Source: Sordariomycetes sp. S80-01Y
Taxonomy: Eukaryota; Ascomycota; Sordariomycetes
DNA length: 64,000 nt
Direction of reading: 5' to 3'
Assembly (NCBI GenBank): GCA_037042185.1
Contig: JAXQJY010000023.1
Location: forward strand, 124,001-188,000
Each line of letters starts with the position of its first letter. Position 1 is the first letter of the stretch. Made by a program: the position numbers and the translations under genes. Positions 1 through 10,785 of this stretch are shown here, piece after piece. Below the pieces are notes generated by a model, which worked only from the letters and a program-made list of their open reading frames with translations, did not search any database and was not told the origin of the DNA.

Positions 1-150
1 TAGGTACTATGGCTTATGTAGTCACTGTTAGTGTAGACGTTTCACAATGATATTTGGAGCCCATGCTCTCGGTATTGTTTCCAATAGACATCGGATACCA
101 CAAGGAGCTACTTTTCATTTTATTTTGCGACGCGTAGGATCAGGTACCGC
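1..150. other. 3' flank of the gelsolin-like gene
   Basis: Window edge to the stop codon of the gelsolin-like gene on the minus strand. It should hold that gene's 3' UTR. I see no other signal. Confidence 0.4.
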
Positions 151-1341
151 TTATGCTGCCGCTTCAACCGCCTTGAAGAAAGCCTTGCTCTCGAAACCCT
201 CATTGACTTTCGCCAACGGGATCAGATACGCATCAGGCTGCTCACTCTGCAGTCGATTGATGTACATCCTCGCCACCTGCAGCCATCTGCTCTTCTCTGC
301 TCGGCTCGCACCTTGGCCTTCCCAAACCCAGACTGCTTGGCCAGCATCATCCAGCAGGAATACATCGTTACCGTCAAGGTCATTCCGTGAAAGCGACGCG
401 CCATCTTTGATGAGATCGAACGTGAGTTCGCCAGATGCGTCTGAGAGCCGGTAGAGCTTCTTGTGGGATCCCGAAGCTCTAGGCTTTTGCTGGGAAGCAA
501 CGGGACGCGCAGATTTGAAGCCATCTCTTGGTGTATCATTGTCACCGCCCAGCAGGTCAACTATCCGTTTTGAGCGGGACTCAGATTGGGAGAGAACCTC
601 GACGTTGGTGTGCTTCGCGATGGTCATGTCATGTACAACCTGCGCCGCCTTGGCCTTTTCCATGGGACTGCAGTCCTTGCCCTGCCACTGCCAGATCTTA
701 TCCCCCGTGTCCAAGACGAAGACGTCCCCATCGTCAAGGCTTTTCCAGTGTGGCTCGACTTCATAGACGATGAGGGAATTGGGGCTCTTGGAGCTGGGGT
801 TCTTGAAGATGCGCAACAGAGTGAGGATGTCTTGCTTGGTCTCCTCCTCAACATGTGTGAACCCTGAGCGGACACCTCCGGCACGAATCGAAATCCTTGG
901 GAAGAGGGAGAGAAACTCGTCTGAGGGAGAAGCCTGCACTTCTCGGTGCTGCGTCGCACTGCCCTCCAGGAACTCATCCAATTCCACAGTTTTGTATGCC
1001 GCCGTCCCGGCCTCATCCTGGGTGGTGTGCTTGCCCAGCCAAAAGAAGATATCGTGACCTAGCTTGCCATCATCCCCGACTTTGTATGAGTACAGGACGA
1101 TATAGCTGTCTCCGTCGTAAAACTGACCATACTGGTCTTTTGGCCATGGAACGACTTGGAACTCCTCGATCCGCCAGACGAAGAGGCCAGGGGACTTGCC
1201 GACGGCGCCGTCGTTCCATGCGGGCTCGGTTACGGCGGAGCTGTGTTTCACACGGTGGTCGATGTCGCTACCGATGAGTTCAACATTAGAGTCTTTGATG
1301 TCGTATTCTTTGGGGTGGACGAGGCCTTGATTGGGAGCCAT
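151..1341 (-). CDS. Gelsolin/severin-like actin-binding protein
   Basis: A single-exon gene of 396 residues. Three gelsolin-type repeats can be followed: roughly residues 45-150 (LFVWRIEEF, FYDGDSYIVLY, DIFFWLGKHTTQDEAGTAAY), 180-265 (DGDVFVLDTGDKIWQWQGK) and 295-390 (DGNDVFLLDDAGQAVWVWEG). Three repeats are typical of severin/fragmin, the half-length members of the family, which cut or cap actin filaments in a calcium-dependent way in the cytoplasm. That activity is inferred from the family. The start is the ATG at 1341; an upstream open stretch uses no ATG. Its neighbour Cog5 is transcribed in the same direction with about 370 bp between them. No broken features were seen. Confidence 0.88.
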   Translation of the reverse strand: MAPNQGLVHPKEYDIKDSNVELIGSDIDHRVKHSSAVTEPAWNDGAVGKSPGLFVWRIEEFQVVPWPKDQYGQFYDGDSYIVLYSYKVGDDGKLGHDIFFWLGKHTTQDEAGTAAYKTVELDEFLEGSATQHREVQASPSDEFLSLFPRISIRAGGVRSGFTHVEEETKQDILTLLRIFKNPSSKSPNSLIVYEVEPHWKSLDDGDVFVLDTGDKIWQWQGKDCSPMEKAKAAQVVHDMTIAKHTNVEVLSQSESRSKRIVDLLGGDNDTPRDGFKSARPVASQQKPRASGSHKKLYRLSDASGELTFDLIKDGASLSRNDLDGNDVFLLDDAGQAVWVWEGQGASRAEKSRWLQVARMYINRLQSEQPDAYLIPLAKVNEGFESKAFFKAVEAAA

Positions 1342-1713
1342 GCTGACGAACTTTTGAACTGGTATGTGAGACGATGAGGAGAATAATTTGATTGTAAGGG
1401 ATCATATAGCTGAAAGCGTAAGCAAATTTTAAGGCACGTGTTATTGAAAGCACGGCGAAGGTGAGAGTGAGGCATTGCGTAGCCGTGCATGTGCGGGGAG
1501 ACTGGGTCTGCCGACTGGTCCCTGGACCCACGCTGGCGCAGGGTCATGACTGTCCCGCAAGGTAACGCTATTGAATACCTTCACCAAGTAGGAGTCAAAA
1601 TGGCTAGAAGTCTGGGTAAGGAAGAGGTATGAATGATTCACATGTTCGATTCGAAGAGGGAGGTAGGCGTGGTGGCATGGTCTCATTGCTCGTTATGAAC
1701 ATCAAATGCTCCC
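1342..1713. other. Spacer between Cog5 and the gelsolin-like gene
   Basis: Both flanking genes are on the minus strand, so this 372 bp holds the 3' UTR of Cog5 and the promoter of the gelsolin-like gene. I see no defined site. Confidence 0.4.
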
Positions 1714-3036
1714 TCATCGTCCCAGGTTGTTCACAATACTGCCAACCATGACCGCTGCTTCTCGTTCCCAATTACCCGTGGCCTTGTCCTTGCCCTTGGC
1801 GCCAGATAACGCATTCGGTGGTTGACAGCCCTTGGCAACGGCTTGCCTGACGGCGTCCCCTACACTAGTCTTGTTCGACTTCAGCGTTCGCGATACGACT
1901 CCTCCCCGATTCACGATCTCCTGAACTCTGCCGCTCAAGGAGCTAGCCATTGTTCGCCAGTAGTAGGATGGAAGTGATGACGTCTCGAGATGACCCAGAA
2001 GATAGGGTAACAGTGGCATCTGCGACTGCTGTGTCTTGGACGGGAGCAAGGGATGCGCTGGCGCTTTGTTGGCCTCGAGGATGATCTCCAAAGCCACAAC
2101 ATTTTGGCATTTGGCAGCCACATCTGCCAAGGCTTTATCGAGCGTCGGCAACTGACCGAGTGCTCTTGACAACGATGTGACACCGCTTTGAAGAGCCGTG
2201 CGCATATATGACTCTAGTGCTTGGAGGAGGAACCTTGGTGTCCACTTCTCAGCCTTGACGCCTTGGACCGGCGAGAGGAGGTACAAGGTTGCCATGGCGG
2301 AAACCATCTTCGACCGGGCTTCCTCCCCTTGAGAAAATGTCATCGAGTTGGGTACCGAGAATTCGCGGATGATTCTCTCACTGATGTCACGGACCGAGCG
2401 TTCGACCGGATTCAAGATCGTGTCCTGCAAGCTCCGAACCGCATCGACTCGATTGAGCCCGTGGCCCTCTTCTCCCGGCGCTCGCTTCTCGAGGATTTCC
2501 CTCAGCGACAAAATCGTGTATGCGCAGCGTACAAGCGAGGGATGGTCCTCACTGCCGCTCGAACGCCCGACTTCCGAATGCTGGAGCTCCAGCTGTCTTC
2601 CCAATTGTAGACATCTCGCGACAGAGCGTCCAAGCCTCATGGTTTCCCAAAGTCTCAAGGCCACCAGCCGGACCTCGTCTGCCTCCGCATGCTTGTCAAT
2701 GACCTCCTTTTCCAACTGCTTGTAGCTGTCGTTCAGGCTCTTGATCTGGGCGTCGAGTTCGGATATGATGTGCTTGCTGGCGGTCGTTTGGTCTTGCGTA
2801 TACTGAAGCAGAGGAATCGCGGACCGGGTTGTCAGGACGTCAATATGGGAATCAACCTCTTGCGCGTCGAAGAGCACCCTCGAGAGGGGCGTCGACAGAT
2901 CTAGGGGGGAGTCATTTGGATTGTTGGTCGCAACAACGAGGGAGTTGGCAAAGGAGGCGGGCTTGAAGCCGGGATCCAAAAAGGTTTCGTAGTCGACATA
3001 AGAGGGTCCGTCCTTTTCTTGCGAGGCTGTCGTCAT
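1714..3036 (-). CDS. COG5: Conserved oligomeric Golgi complex subunit 5
   Basis: A single exon of 440 residues. The N-terminus (VDYETFLDPGFKPASFAN, then DLSTPLSRVLFDAQEVD) is the pattern I know from fungal Cog5, followed by a predicted coiled coil at about residues 85-125 (ISELDAQIKSLNDSYKQLEK). The rest is helical, as in tethering-complex subunits. Cog5 belongs to lobe B of the COG complex, which tethers retrograde vesicles at the Golgi and so affects glycosylation. The ATG at 3036 gives the expected N-terminus. The gene is divergent from the DUF2434 gene, with a shared 656 bp promoter. The subunit number rests on remembered family sequence; another COG subunit is the main alternative. Confidence 0.82.
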   Translation of the reverse strand: MTTASQEKDGPSYVDYETFLDPGFKPASFANSLVVATNNPNDSPLDLSTPLSRVLFDAQEVDSHIDVLTTRSAIPLLQYTQDQTTASKHIISELDAQIKSLNDSYKQLEKEVIDKHAEADEVRLVALRLWETMRLGRSVARCLQLGRQLELQHSEVGRSSGSEDHPSLVRCAYTILSLREILEKRAPGEEGHGLNRVDAVRSLQDTILNPVERSVRDISERIIREFSVPNSMTFSQGEEARSKMVSAMATLYLLSPVQGVKAEKWTPRFLLQALESYMRTALQSGVTSLSRALGQLPTLDKALADVAAKCQNVVALEIILEANKAPAHPLLPSKTQQSQMPLLPYLLGHLETSSLPSYYWRTMASSLSGRVQEIVNRGGVVSRTLKSNKTSVGDAVRQAVAKGCQPPNALSGAKGKDKATGNWEREAAVMVGSIVNNLGR

Positions 3037-3692
3037 CTTGGCCGTGTCGTGTCTCCGCGTCGTGCCATGCTAGGTGGTTTCTCCATGGTTAGATTTCGAT
3101 GCTGGCGGACAAAAACACACCGGACAGCTCCAATTGACGTTGGGCTACTGGCCAATCAAACTGCTCTCGGACTGATCGACACCTTTACGTCAGCCACCGC
3201 ATTTGCCGATCTGAGGGACATCGCGTCGGCAACGAAGGACCGAGAGGAAATTCAATTGACTGTTTTGGAGCATCGCTTTTGCTGAGGCATTTGCAGTCAT
3301 CACTTCTTCCGCACCTCCCGGTAATAATGAATCGAGTCTTTTTCCCAACCCCGTCAGCAGGCTGAATCAGTCGTCTCTCGCAGGTTGGAGTGGAGAAATT
3401 CGCGATCAGCACGCGGCACGTTAGGAACGGCAGCGCCGGATCTAGCGGCGGGCGAGACAACCATCGCAGCCTTCGCATCCTCCGAGCCCGACTTATTCGC
3501 GTCGCGGTGATTTGGCTTTTGGCTTTTAGCTTTTTTTCCCATCCTCCTCTTTTGCCTCCCATCCTGCCACGTCGACGACTTCTACTCAATCTCGACGGAC
3601 AAAGTGCTCGAGTCGATAAACCAGGCCATCAGGCTGGAGTGGAGGACGACCTGACCAACATCCGGACCAGAGGCCTCATCAAAACCGTCGCC
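3037..3692. promoter_or_regulatory. Divergent promoter, COG5 / DUF2434 gene
   Basis: A 656 bp stretch between the divergent start codons at 3036 and 3693. On the DUF2434 side it becomes rich in T and C (about 3520-3580), as is common just upstream of fungal transcription starts. An open frame runs in phase into the DUF2434 gene from 3390, but its first codon is an ATG far from family expectations, so I treat it as leader. Confidence 0.5.
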
Positions 3693-5492
3693 ATGGCCAC
3701 CGATATCTTTCCTGAACTCTTCACACGCGCCGAGGCCGATTTCCCTGTGGGCGACAACGACACCGATGTTCTCTTCGGCGAGAATCACTTCAATCTGACC
3801 ATTCTCGAACATTTCAACTACACCGTCTACAGCAACGGCACCGTCTCCAACGGCTCGAAATGCTGGCTGACCTACGAACCGTATGAGCCTGTTTTGCTGC
3901 ACCGCAATGGCAGCTGGGTCAACGCGACGAGCTGTTACACATCTATCTACCCGATTAGCGAGAGAGGTTATACGGGAATCGCGTTTGCGACTGCCTTTGG
4001 CATTGCTCTCGTGCTGGTGCTTACCTGCCTCACGAAACACGGCAAGCAATATCTACCCAAGGAAAAGCGCTTCTATCCTATAGGGCGCCGATGGCAATGG
4101 TACTGGGGTAGTTTCGTGTGCGCTTGCGCCCTCATCAGCTTGTTCATGAACATTGATGTTGATCGATTCCCCGTGCAACACCTGCCCATCATCGTCACGA
4201 GCTTCTTCTGGTACTTGATGTGCATGGGCATCACGGCCTGCACATGGGAGGCTGTTCGGCATTGGGGGAGCTGGCTCGAGAGGCAATACGTCGATCCCAA
4301 TCCGTTTGCGTTGAGCGACGACGACAGGCGAGCCAAGGTGGAGTTCTTCCTACCACTGGGCTTCTACTTTTTGGTGTGGATGGTGAGTTTATGAGCATAC
4401 TCTTCTCAAAAGGGGCGTCGCTGACATACGCAGAACTTCTTCCTCGTTATCCCACGAAACTGGACTTTTGCTCAGAAGCAACGTTCGCCGGAACAGACAG
4501 CCGCAATCGCCGAGCCCACAGCAACCAGTATTCGCTTCAAAATCGGCGCCTTCTTCCTCTTCGCTGCATGGTGTGTCATCTTCTTCTCTCTGCGCCACTC
4601 GATCAAACACTACAAGCCACGCAATCGCGGTATCATCAACCGCAGCGTTGGCTTCTTGCAGGCGATACCCCTACGCTTCCTTCTGATCCTACCGCTGCTT
4701 CTTAGTGTCATTGCCTACCAAGCCCTCATCGCCTGGGACTGGAACTGGTCTGTAATCAAGGCAGATGGGCCCGTGGGCATCATCTATGGCTGGGGTTATG
4801 GCGCGCAGCTTGCAATCCTCCTAATTCAGGTCGCATACGGATACGCCAGCCCTAATGAGGATAAAGAGCTCATGAGACAACGACGTATCCGCGGTGATAC
4901 CCTCGACCGCGAGCTTGGTCTCGTTCACAGGCCTGCTTGGTGGCGCCGTGTCAAAGGTGAACATCTGGTTGGCACGTTCCGTGACAAGCTGCTCCGCAAT
5001 GTGCAAGAGGTTGGCCAGACGCACGGTACTGGTCGCCGGGAGGAGGGTGACATGGAGAGATACATCCGCGAGGAGGGACGGCGCAATGCCCACCCTGATG
5101 ACGATGACTACGGCATTGAGCTGAACAGTGTCCGCCGGGACGGTTACAACCCTCGAGAGGACCGCGCTGGCGTCAACAACCTTCGCCGCCAATCGAGCAC
5201 CACCACCTCCTTCCGCACAGACGAGGAGTCACAGCGCATGATTCGTATGGCGAGCGAAGCTCTCTTCCCCGACCGTGAGGAAACTGAGCGTCGCGAGCGC
5301 GAGGCCGAGGCAGAACGTGCCCGCCGCCTGGCTTATATCACCGAGTCTGGACCTCCTCCAGCCTATGAGGATAACAACCTCGGGCCTTCTGGTGCGAATC
5401 GACCCGCGACAAGCGAGCGAAGCAACAGCACCGGAACCGCGAACTCCATCAATGCGCCACCAACACAGATCAGGAGTATGTTGGATCTGTAG
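3693..5492 (+). CDS. DUF2434-type seven-helix membrane glycoprotein
   Basis: Two exons, 3693-4382 and 4434-5492, with a 51 nt GTGAGT...CAG intron, give 582 residues. The sequence resembles fungal DUF2434 proteins, whose function is unknown. What can be seen: an N-terminal domain of about 90 residues with seven N-x-S/T sequons (N22, N34, N42, N48, N53, N72, N77) and two cysteines; seven hydrophobic segments between about residues 93 and 400; and a charged C-terminal tail of about 180 residues. The topology suggests a glycosylated outside and a cytosolic tail. The intron falls inside the fourth segment, and the joined sequence (FLVWM then NFFLVIP) stays hydrophobic. The start at 3693 is the first ATG that gives this N-terminus; an ATG at 3390 would add 101 residues. 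Confidence 0.82.
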
Positions 5493-8400
5493 CCGCATGC
5501 TGTCGGGTAGGATACCCGGGTTTAATGAATGATGTGTCTGTGTGTTTGTATGATCTTGGACCAGATTTGGCGTCACCCTTAGGCACGGTACATACAAGGC
5601 GTATCGTTTTGGAATCTTGATTTTTGGTTACGGCGAGGACTATCCTCGACCTGGGGAAGAGTTGAGCTACCAGGCCTCTTGTGGAAAAGGGCAGGGGTCA
5701 GCAAAATCTGATACAGTCACGATCGGCTTCACGTTTACGATAGACAGCAATTTGACACGTTTTGGTTTCTATTCAGCTTTCCGGAATGCACCCAGCCCCC
5801 AGAATTGACCTAAGCACCGCCGTTGTGAAGCGTCGGACCAGATCTGTAGCCGCGTGGCCACTGGATATGTTGAACGTCGGCTTAAGGACTGGAAATCCTC
5901 CTGCTTGCATAAGGCAAAAGCAAGCACCCGAAGTCTCCCTGTTTTTCTGCAAGGACAAGCGGCAACTGGCATGATATGCACATTGCGGCATGATGCACGG
6001 CATGCTGCTCGCCGAATGGCCCTTGCGTCCGCTCAGGACTTCCTGCCCAGACCGCTCTTCAACCCACACAGAGCCTCATCACCGTATTCACTATCGCCGG
6101 GAGGGAAGGTCTAGAGCTGAGCAGTATTGGGCGCCGTAGGATGACGGCGTTAGCTCCAATAGCTGCCCTAGCTAGAGCTGGAGCTGGCAGCCCACGACAT
6201 GTGCGTTCCCGCCTGCAGCTCAGTCGTTGTTATTGAAAGCTTAAGGGCATCGCCGCTCATGGACCTGGGGACTACGAAGACGCTCCAGGTCAGCCGCACG
6301 AAGGCACCTCCGTGTTCCCCTCACAACACGAGGCGACAAAAGCCCACTCCATCTCCCACTCATGCCATCATGGCAGGCCAGCCACGATGCTCACTTTGGG
6401 CTTTGAGAACTAGAATCCTTGAGTTGTGAGCTGCACAAAAAGCGGTGAGGCAACGCATTGACAGTCCAGCCAGGCGAGGGGCTTGGCTTTGCAACTAGTG
6501 TATGTTGTTGGCTGGAGGTCCCTGCGTTGAGTGGTGGAGAGGGGTTAAGTGCTTGCAGTAGCGGGATCGAGGTGGCAAGGGGTTTTGATGGAATTCGATG
6601 ATGGAGCTCTTTCTTCCCGTACTAGCGAGCTGTTGCTTTTTCTCTCAAGGGTCAAGGGATGGATGGTTGTAGGAGATGAAGAGAGACAGGCCGGAGGAGC
6701 TCTGAGTGTGTGCCCCACGCCGGCTCCGAGTCATGGCCGAAGGCCGGTGTTGCGTTCAAGTTGCAGCGCTCTGCCTGGTAGCCGTCCACATATTGACTTT
6801 CGCGAACATCAGTGTCCATCAGTGCAAATTCCAAAGTAGTAACCAGATGACCCCCCTCGCAGAGAGTTCTGAGATGGAGGTTTCCCAAATCCGGGTGAAC
6901 CGGATGGTATCAGGGTGGTCATCTGAGGAGATTCTACCGACGACCATCTACGCCGTAAGCCACTTGAACCTTAACGCGCAATCATGACGATGGGTTTGTT
7001 CTTCAGCTGCGCCAACTCGAGCTTAGCGAGGACATGTACTCTACTTGAGCTCTGGAGGGTCTCAAAAGTGCGGAGAAGGGGGGCTTCAGGGACTAGCGAT
7101 GGCGATTTGCCCCTGGGCCTGAGATTGCTGACGTTGGAGAGCAAGATCACGACTTGAGAGTTCAAGGAGCGAGTCTGGGAGTCGGGCGTCGGCATTTGAA
7201 GCCATCGGAACGTCGAGGCAAACACCACTTTCGACCTGCCCAGTACTGCATAGCCCAAATCCGACTGTGCGGCGTGACAGGTCGCTCGTCGCACAAGCGT
7301 TTTGCAACACTATCTGCTGTCATGCGAGTGTGGGGACCCTCACCGGGAATGCCACCATCATCTGCGTCTAGGTTTCAATTTGACCATGCTCAGCATGCCG
7401 TGTCAACCAGGCTATGCCGTGACTGGCCCTGCCCCGATCCAGGACGTTCAACAATCGAACATCATCATGGTCTGCAAGGTCGTGACGATGCTCCGAACGC
7501 AAAGGCGACGGCCGAGAGGATGTGCCCATCCATTCCAGCCCGTGAGACATTCAGCCGTGAACGAAAGCTTCTCGAAGACCAAACACTCCAAGACAGCCAG
7601 CGCATCGACGGTTTCGTGATGATGGTCATCGACCAATTGGCTGCCAGTCTGAACGTCAGATGGGCGTTTTGAGCCTTTTGCATGTTCTCTGCCTGTGCAG
7701 GTCGTTGCATTGCTCGCGGCCGTGGACAACGTCATGGCTGACTGCAGATCACCGAACGAGGGGCAAGATTCACGCAACCACTTAGAAGCCGCCCGCGATA
7801 AAGACGATCCTCGTTCACTCACACTCACAAGCAGAGGTGCGGAGTTCCCACCGAAGGTACGGAGGCGAAGGTACGGATGGCGCTGTAACGCAAGGCATGG
7901 CGTCATGTTCGGCTCGGCTTGGCTTTGGGCATAGGCATGCGGTTTGCAGCATGTGCCTGCAAACGTTGCCTGCCAGAAGCTGCCAGAGCAATGAGAGCGA
8001 GGAAGAGAGTTCTCATGGCGCTAACTCTAACGACACGCTGACCGAGTTGCGGGTCGAGCGGTGACGCACTGCGAGTCCCCGACTGTGGGCGAACAGGGGC
8101 CCGCCAGGCACACCAGGCACTCTGTACGAGGCCCCAGGAACCAGCAGAGTAGGTCATCTGACGGGACAGACATCTCGCACAGCGGCGTCAGCGGAGTGTC
8201 GGTGTGCGGTTTTCTGTGCGATGGGTTCACTGGCACCGCTTCCTCCTCGAGGGTTGTGCCTTGTCGAACGCTGGACATGGACAGGCAGGGCAGGCCAAGA
8301 TCGAAGCTCCTCTCGGCAGAGGAAAGCTCCGATGCTATTCTGGGAAAGGAACCTCGACTCAAACCAATGTAGGTATTCGAGCGATGCGACGCGTGCCGGG

Positions 8401-10785
8401 GTGTCTCGTGGCATTCGTGATCTGATCCAGATGGGGGACGATCAGGGCCTGAACTCCCAGCCACCAGGAATGAGCCAAGCACTTCATCCCCAGAAGGTGT
8501 CTGTGAAAGGATGCTGGGAGTTTTCCTCCTCACTATCACGAGAACTGCGTCGAAACCGTGGCGCTTTGACAGACCACGCCCAGCCCCTCGCATTGCCTGG
8601 GCTTGCTTGGGCTACAGGGATGTGCTCTGTCCCGCCATCCCTCGCTTAGTCCCCGCCCCCTCCGACAGTTCTGCCCCTCACCAGCACCGAGGCCGGCGAC
8701 GCTCCAAGATCAAAAGCATCAGATCAGATTCGTCGAGCGCAAAGTGCATCGTCATCTGGCAGTGGCGCCCTCCACCACGACCCTGGGCCTGGTGTAAGCC
8801 GCGCGCGCTAAGACGAGGCAGATGACCGGTACCTTACGTCTGCCTGCCACCCCCTCTTCAGCGTTCTGCAATCCGCAGGTCGACAACAGAGTGTTTGAAC
8901 GAGATGAAAACAGAAGGTGAGGCCTGTCTTGCTTCGTGTTGTCTTGTCTCGTATTCACAGCTCTGTTCCTTGCGCCTCTGCACGTGTCTCAAGCGATCGA
9001 GTCGGGGGAGAGAGAGGGGGGGTAGGCAGAGACAATCACTTACACCGCAAGACGGCGCCCCTTGCAGTGCTTCGGAAAGGTAGTTGAGTCAGAGGGCGAG
9101 GCTTACACCAACGCCAGCTAGGGCTATCAACCAGTTGGTAGCCTTCAGACTTGTTCTTCAAGCGGACGGGCCAGCTGGGGACTGGGGAGACCGATTGAGA
9201 TTCGTGCTCCCAGTACCAGGCCCGATCAGCACAAGAGCGGTCATAAGGCAGCCCTGTTTCCATAGTGATGATGCCAACCTGTGTAATAGATCACTTGAAG
9301 AACTTCACGATCAAGCAAGGGGCAAGCGATCGTTAAGTCCGGGCGTCCGAGGAGAGGAGACCAGGATGGGTATGGATACTTTTCGATGCACACCTCCACC
9401 ACAGCTCTTCGCATCCACCAACAGACACACTCACACGACTGGCACACCCACCCCGTTCAGCCCAGGCCCAGCCAAGGCCAGCCAGCGCACCAACAGCGCC
9501 TGCACTTTTCTGACAGTGATTGCTTTTCGGCTGCCTATCCACAGCAGGGTCTCGGAGGAGCAGCCCCTTGCAATGTCTCGCCGGGGGCCGCGGTGTCGCA
9601 GCTGTTGAGTATTGGGCCCAGCAGCCCATAGGAGCCAGAGGGGTTGGCCGCGAGCCTCTTCCGAAATAGTGTACGTACGCAGCGTGAAGTATTCGTGAGG
9701 TGGTTTGGCAGCGGCAGGTGGCTGGAGAACTGGAGATCGCCCAATTATGCGCATCGGCCGGGATGGGATTCGGGGCCAAACCGCATGCGTCTGGCCCCAA
9801 GACAGCGATTCGCGAGAGGTACAGTGGGTGTACCTCGCTCCAGAGACCAGTCGACGTCAAATGCATCACCAGCGCCGTCTTCGTCCAGTCAGTGGCGAGC
9901 TGTCCCTGCTTTATACGTACAGCGCCTTGGACGCTGCTCGCACCAATAGCTTCTGTCGAGCCAACATCGCAAGCCGGAAGACCATCGCATCGACAGCCCC
10001 TGCTGCTACTACATTATCGTGCAACGGGGCAGTACTAGGAGTACTCGACTGGTAGCGCCCCTCCGATCGAACGCCATCTCGCCGCCGCACAGGCTGAACA
10101 AGGTTCAGGTCCAGGTTCAAGGGCCAGCCAGCTGACTATCTGGCATTCACTGCTTCCGCTTCTGTAGCAGCTGTAAGCCCGAGGGTGAGTACATACCACT
10201 AGTCTAGCACGTCTCGACGGAAAGGGGCGAACGAGCGCCCTGTGCCTTGCGTCGAATGATTTGAAACCGGATCCTCCTTTCGTGGGTGGTCGGTCCCTCA
10301 TATTATTCTTCCCTCCTGCCATCCCGGTCGCTCCCCCTCCTCCCCCCTTCTTGCCTCTGCCTCTGCACTTGCTCTTGCACGCTGGCACTCCCGCCTATTA
10401 TCTCAATTCCGAACCATCCTCGCCTCAGACTCAGACCTAGGCTCACCTTCAAGCACGGGCTCTCCCTGTCTCTGTCTCTGACTCTCGTCCATCAGCCACA
10501 TGTTTTCTAGTTCCGCCTCTGCCCGATGCTGATGAGTCTTCACATAAAGGCAGCCTTCTCGAAACTGTGCTTCCGACCGCCCGCAGCAGCCGTCCAGCCA
10601 AGTCCAGCCCCGGCACCATCTTGATCCTCCGCGCGCACGCACTCAGCCTCACCCAGCAACCAGCGGCGCAGTGCAGCGCAACTCGGCGCTTATCCTGACA
10701 TCAGCCCAAACTCTACCGGAATAACACGAATCCTCCATCTAGACATCGCCATCATTCCGTCGAGCTCTCATATATTATCTCCGCC
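5493..10785. other. 5.3 kb non-coding stretch before the C2H2 gene
   Basis: No frame here looks like a conserved protein. The longest open frames (for example 8027-8593, minus strand) have random-looking composition. The first few hundred bases must hold the 3' UTR of the DUF2434 gene, and the last part is the promoter and leader of the C2H2 gene. I recognise no repeat, transposon or structural RNA. A long regulatory region, a long 5' leader or an unannotated non-coding RNA are all possible. Confidence 0.5.
10260..10785 (+). promoter_or_regulatory. Pyrimidine-rich leader of the C2H2 gene
   Basis: Between about 10290 and 10500 the plus strand is strongly enriched in C and T, with long runs such as CTCCCCCTCCTCCCCCC. 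Such tracts commonly mark transcription start regions in filamentous fungi. This suggests that transcription of the C2H2 gene starts within a few hundred bases of its ATG at 10786, although a start further upstream with spliced leader exons cannot be ruled out. Confidence 0.45.

Noticed and set aside
8027-8593. 188-codon open frame, minus strand, in the 5.3 kb gap
   Set aside because: No domain-like pattern, with overlapping open frames on the other strand. Probably chance in GC-rich DNA.
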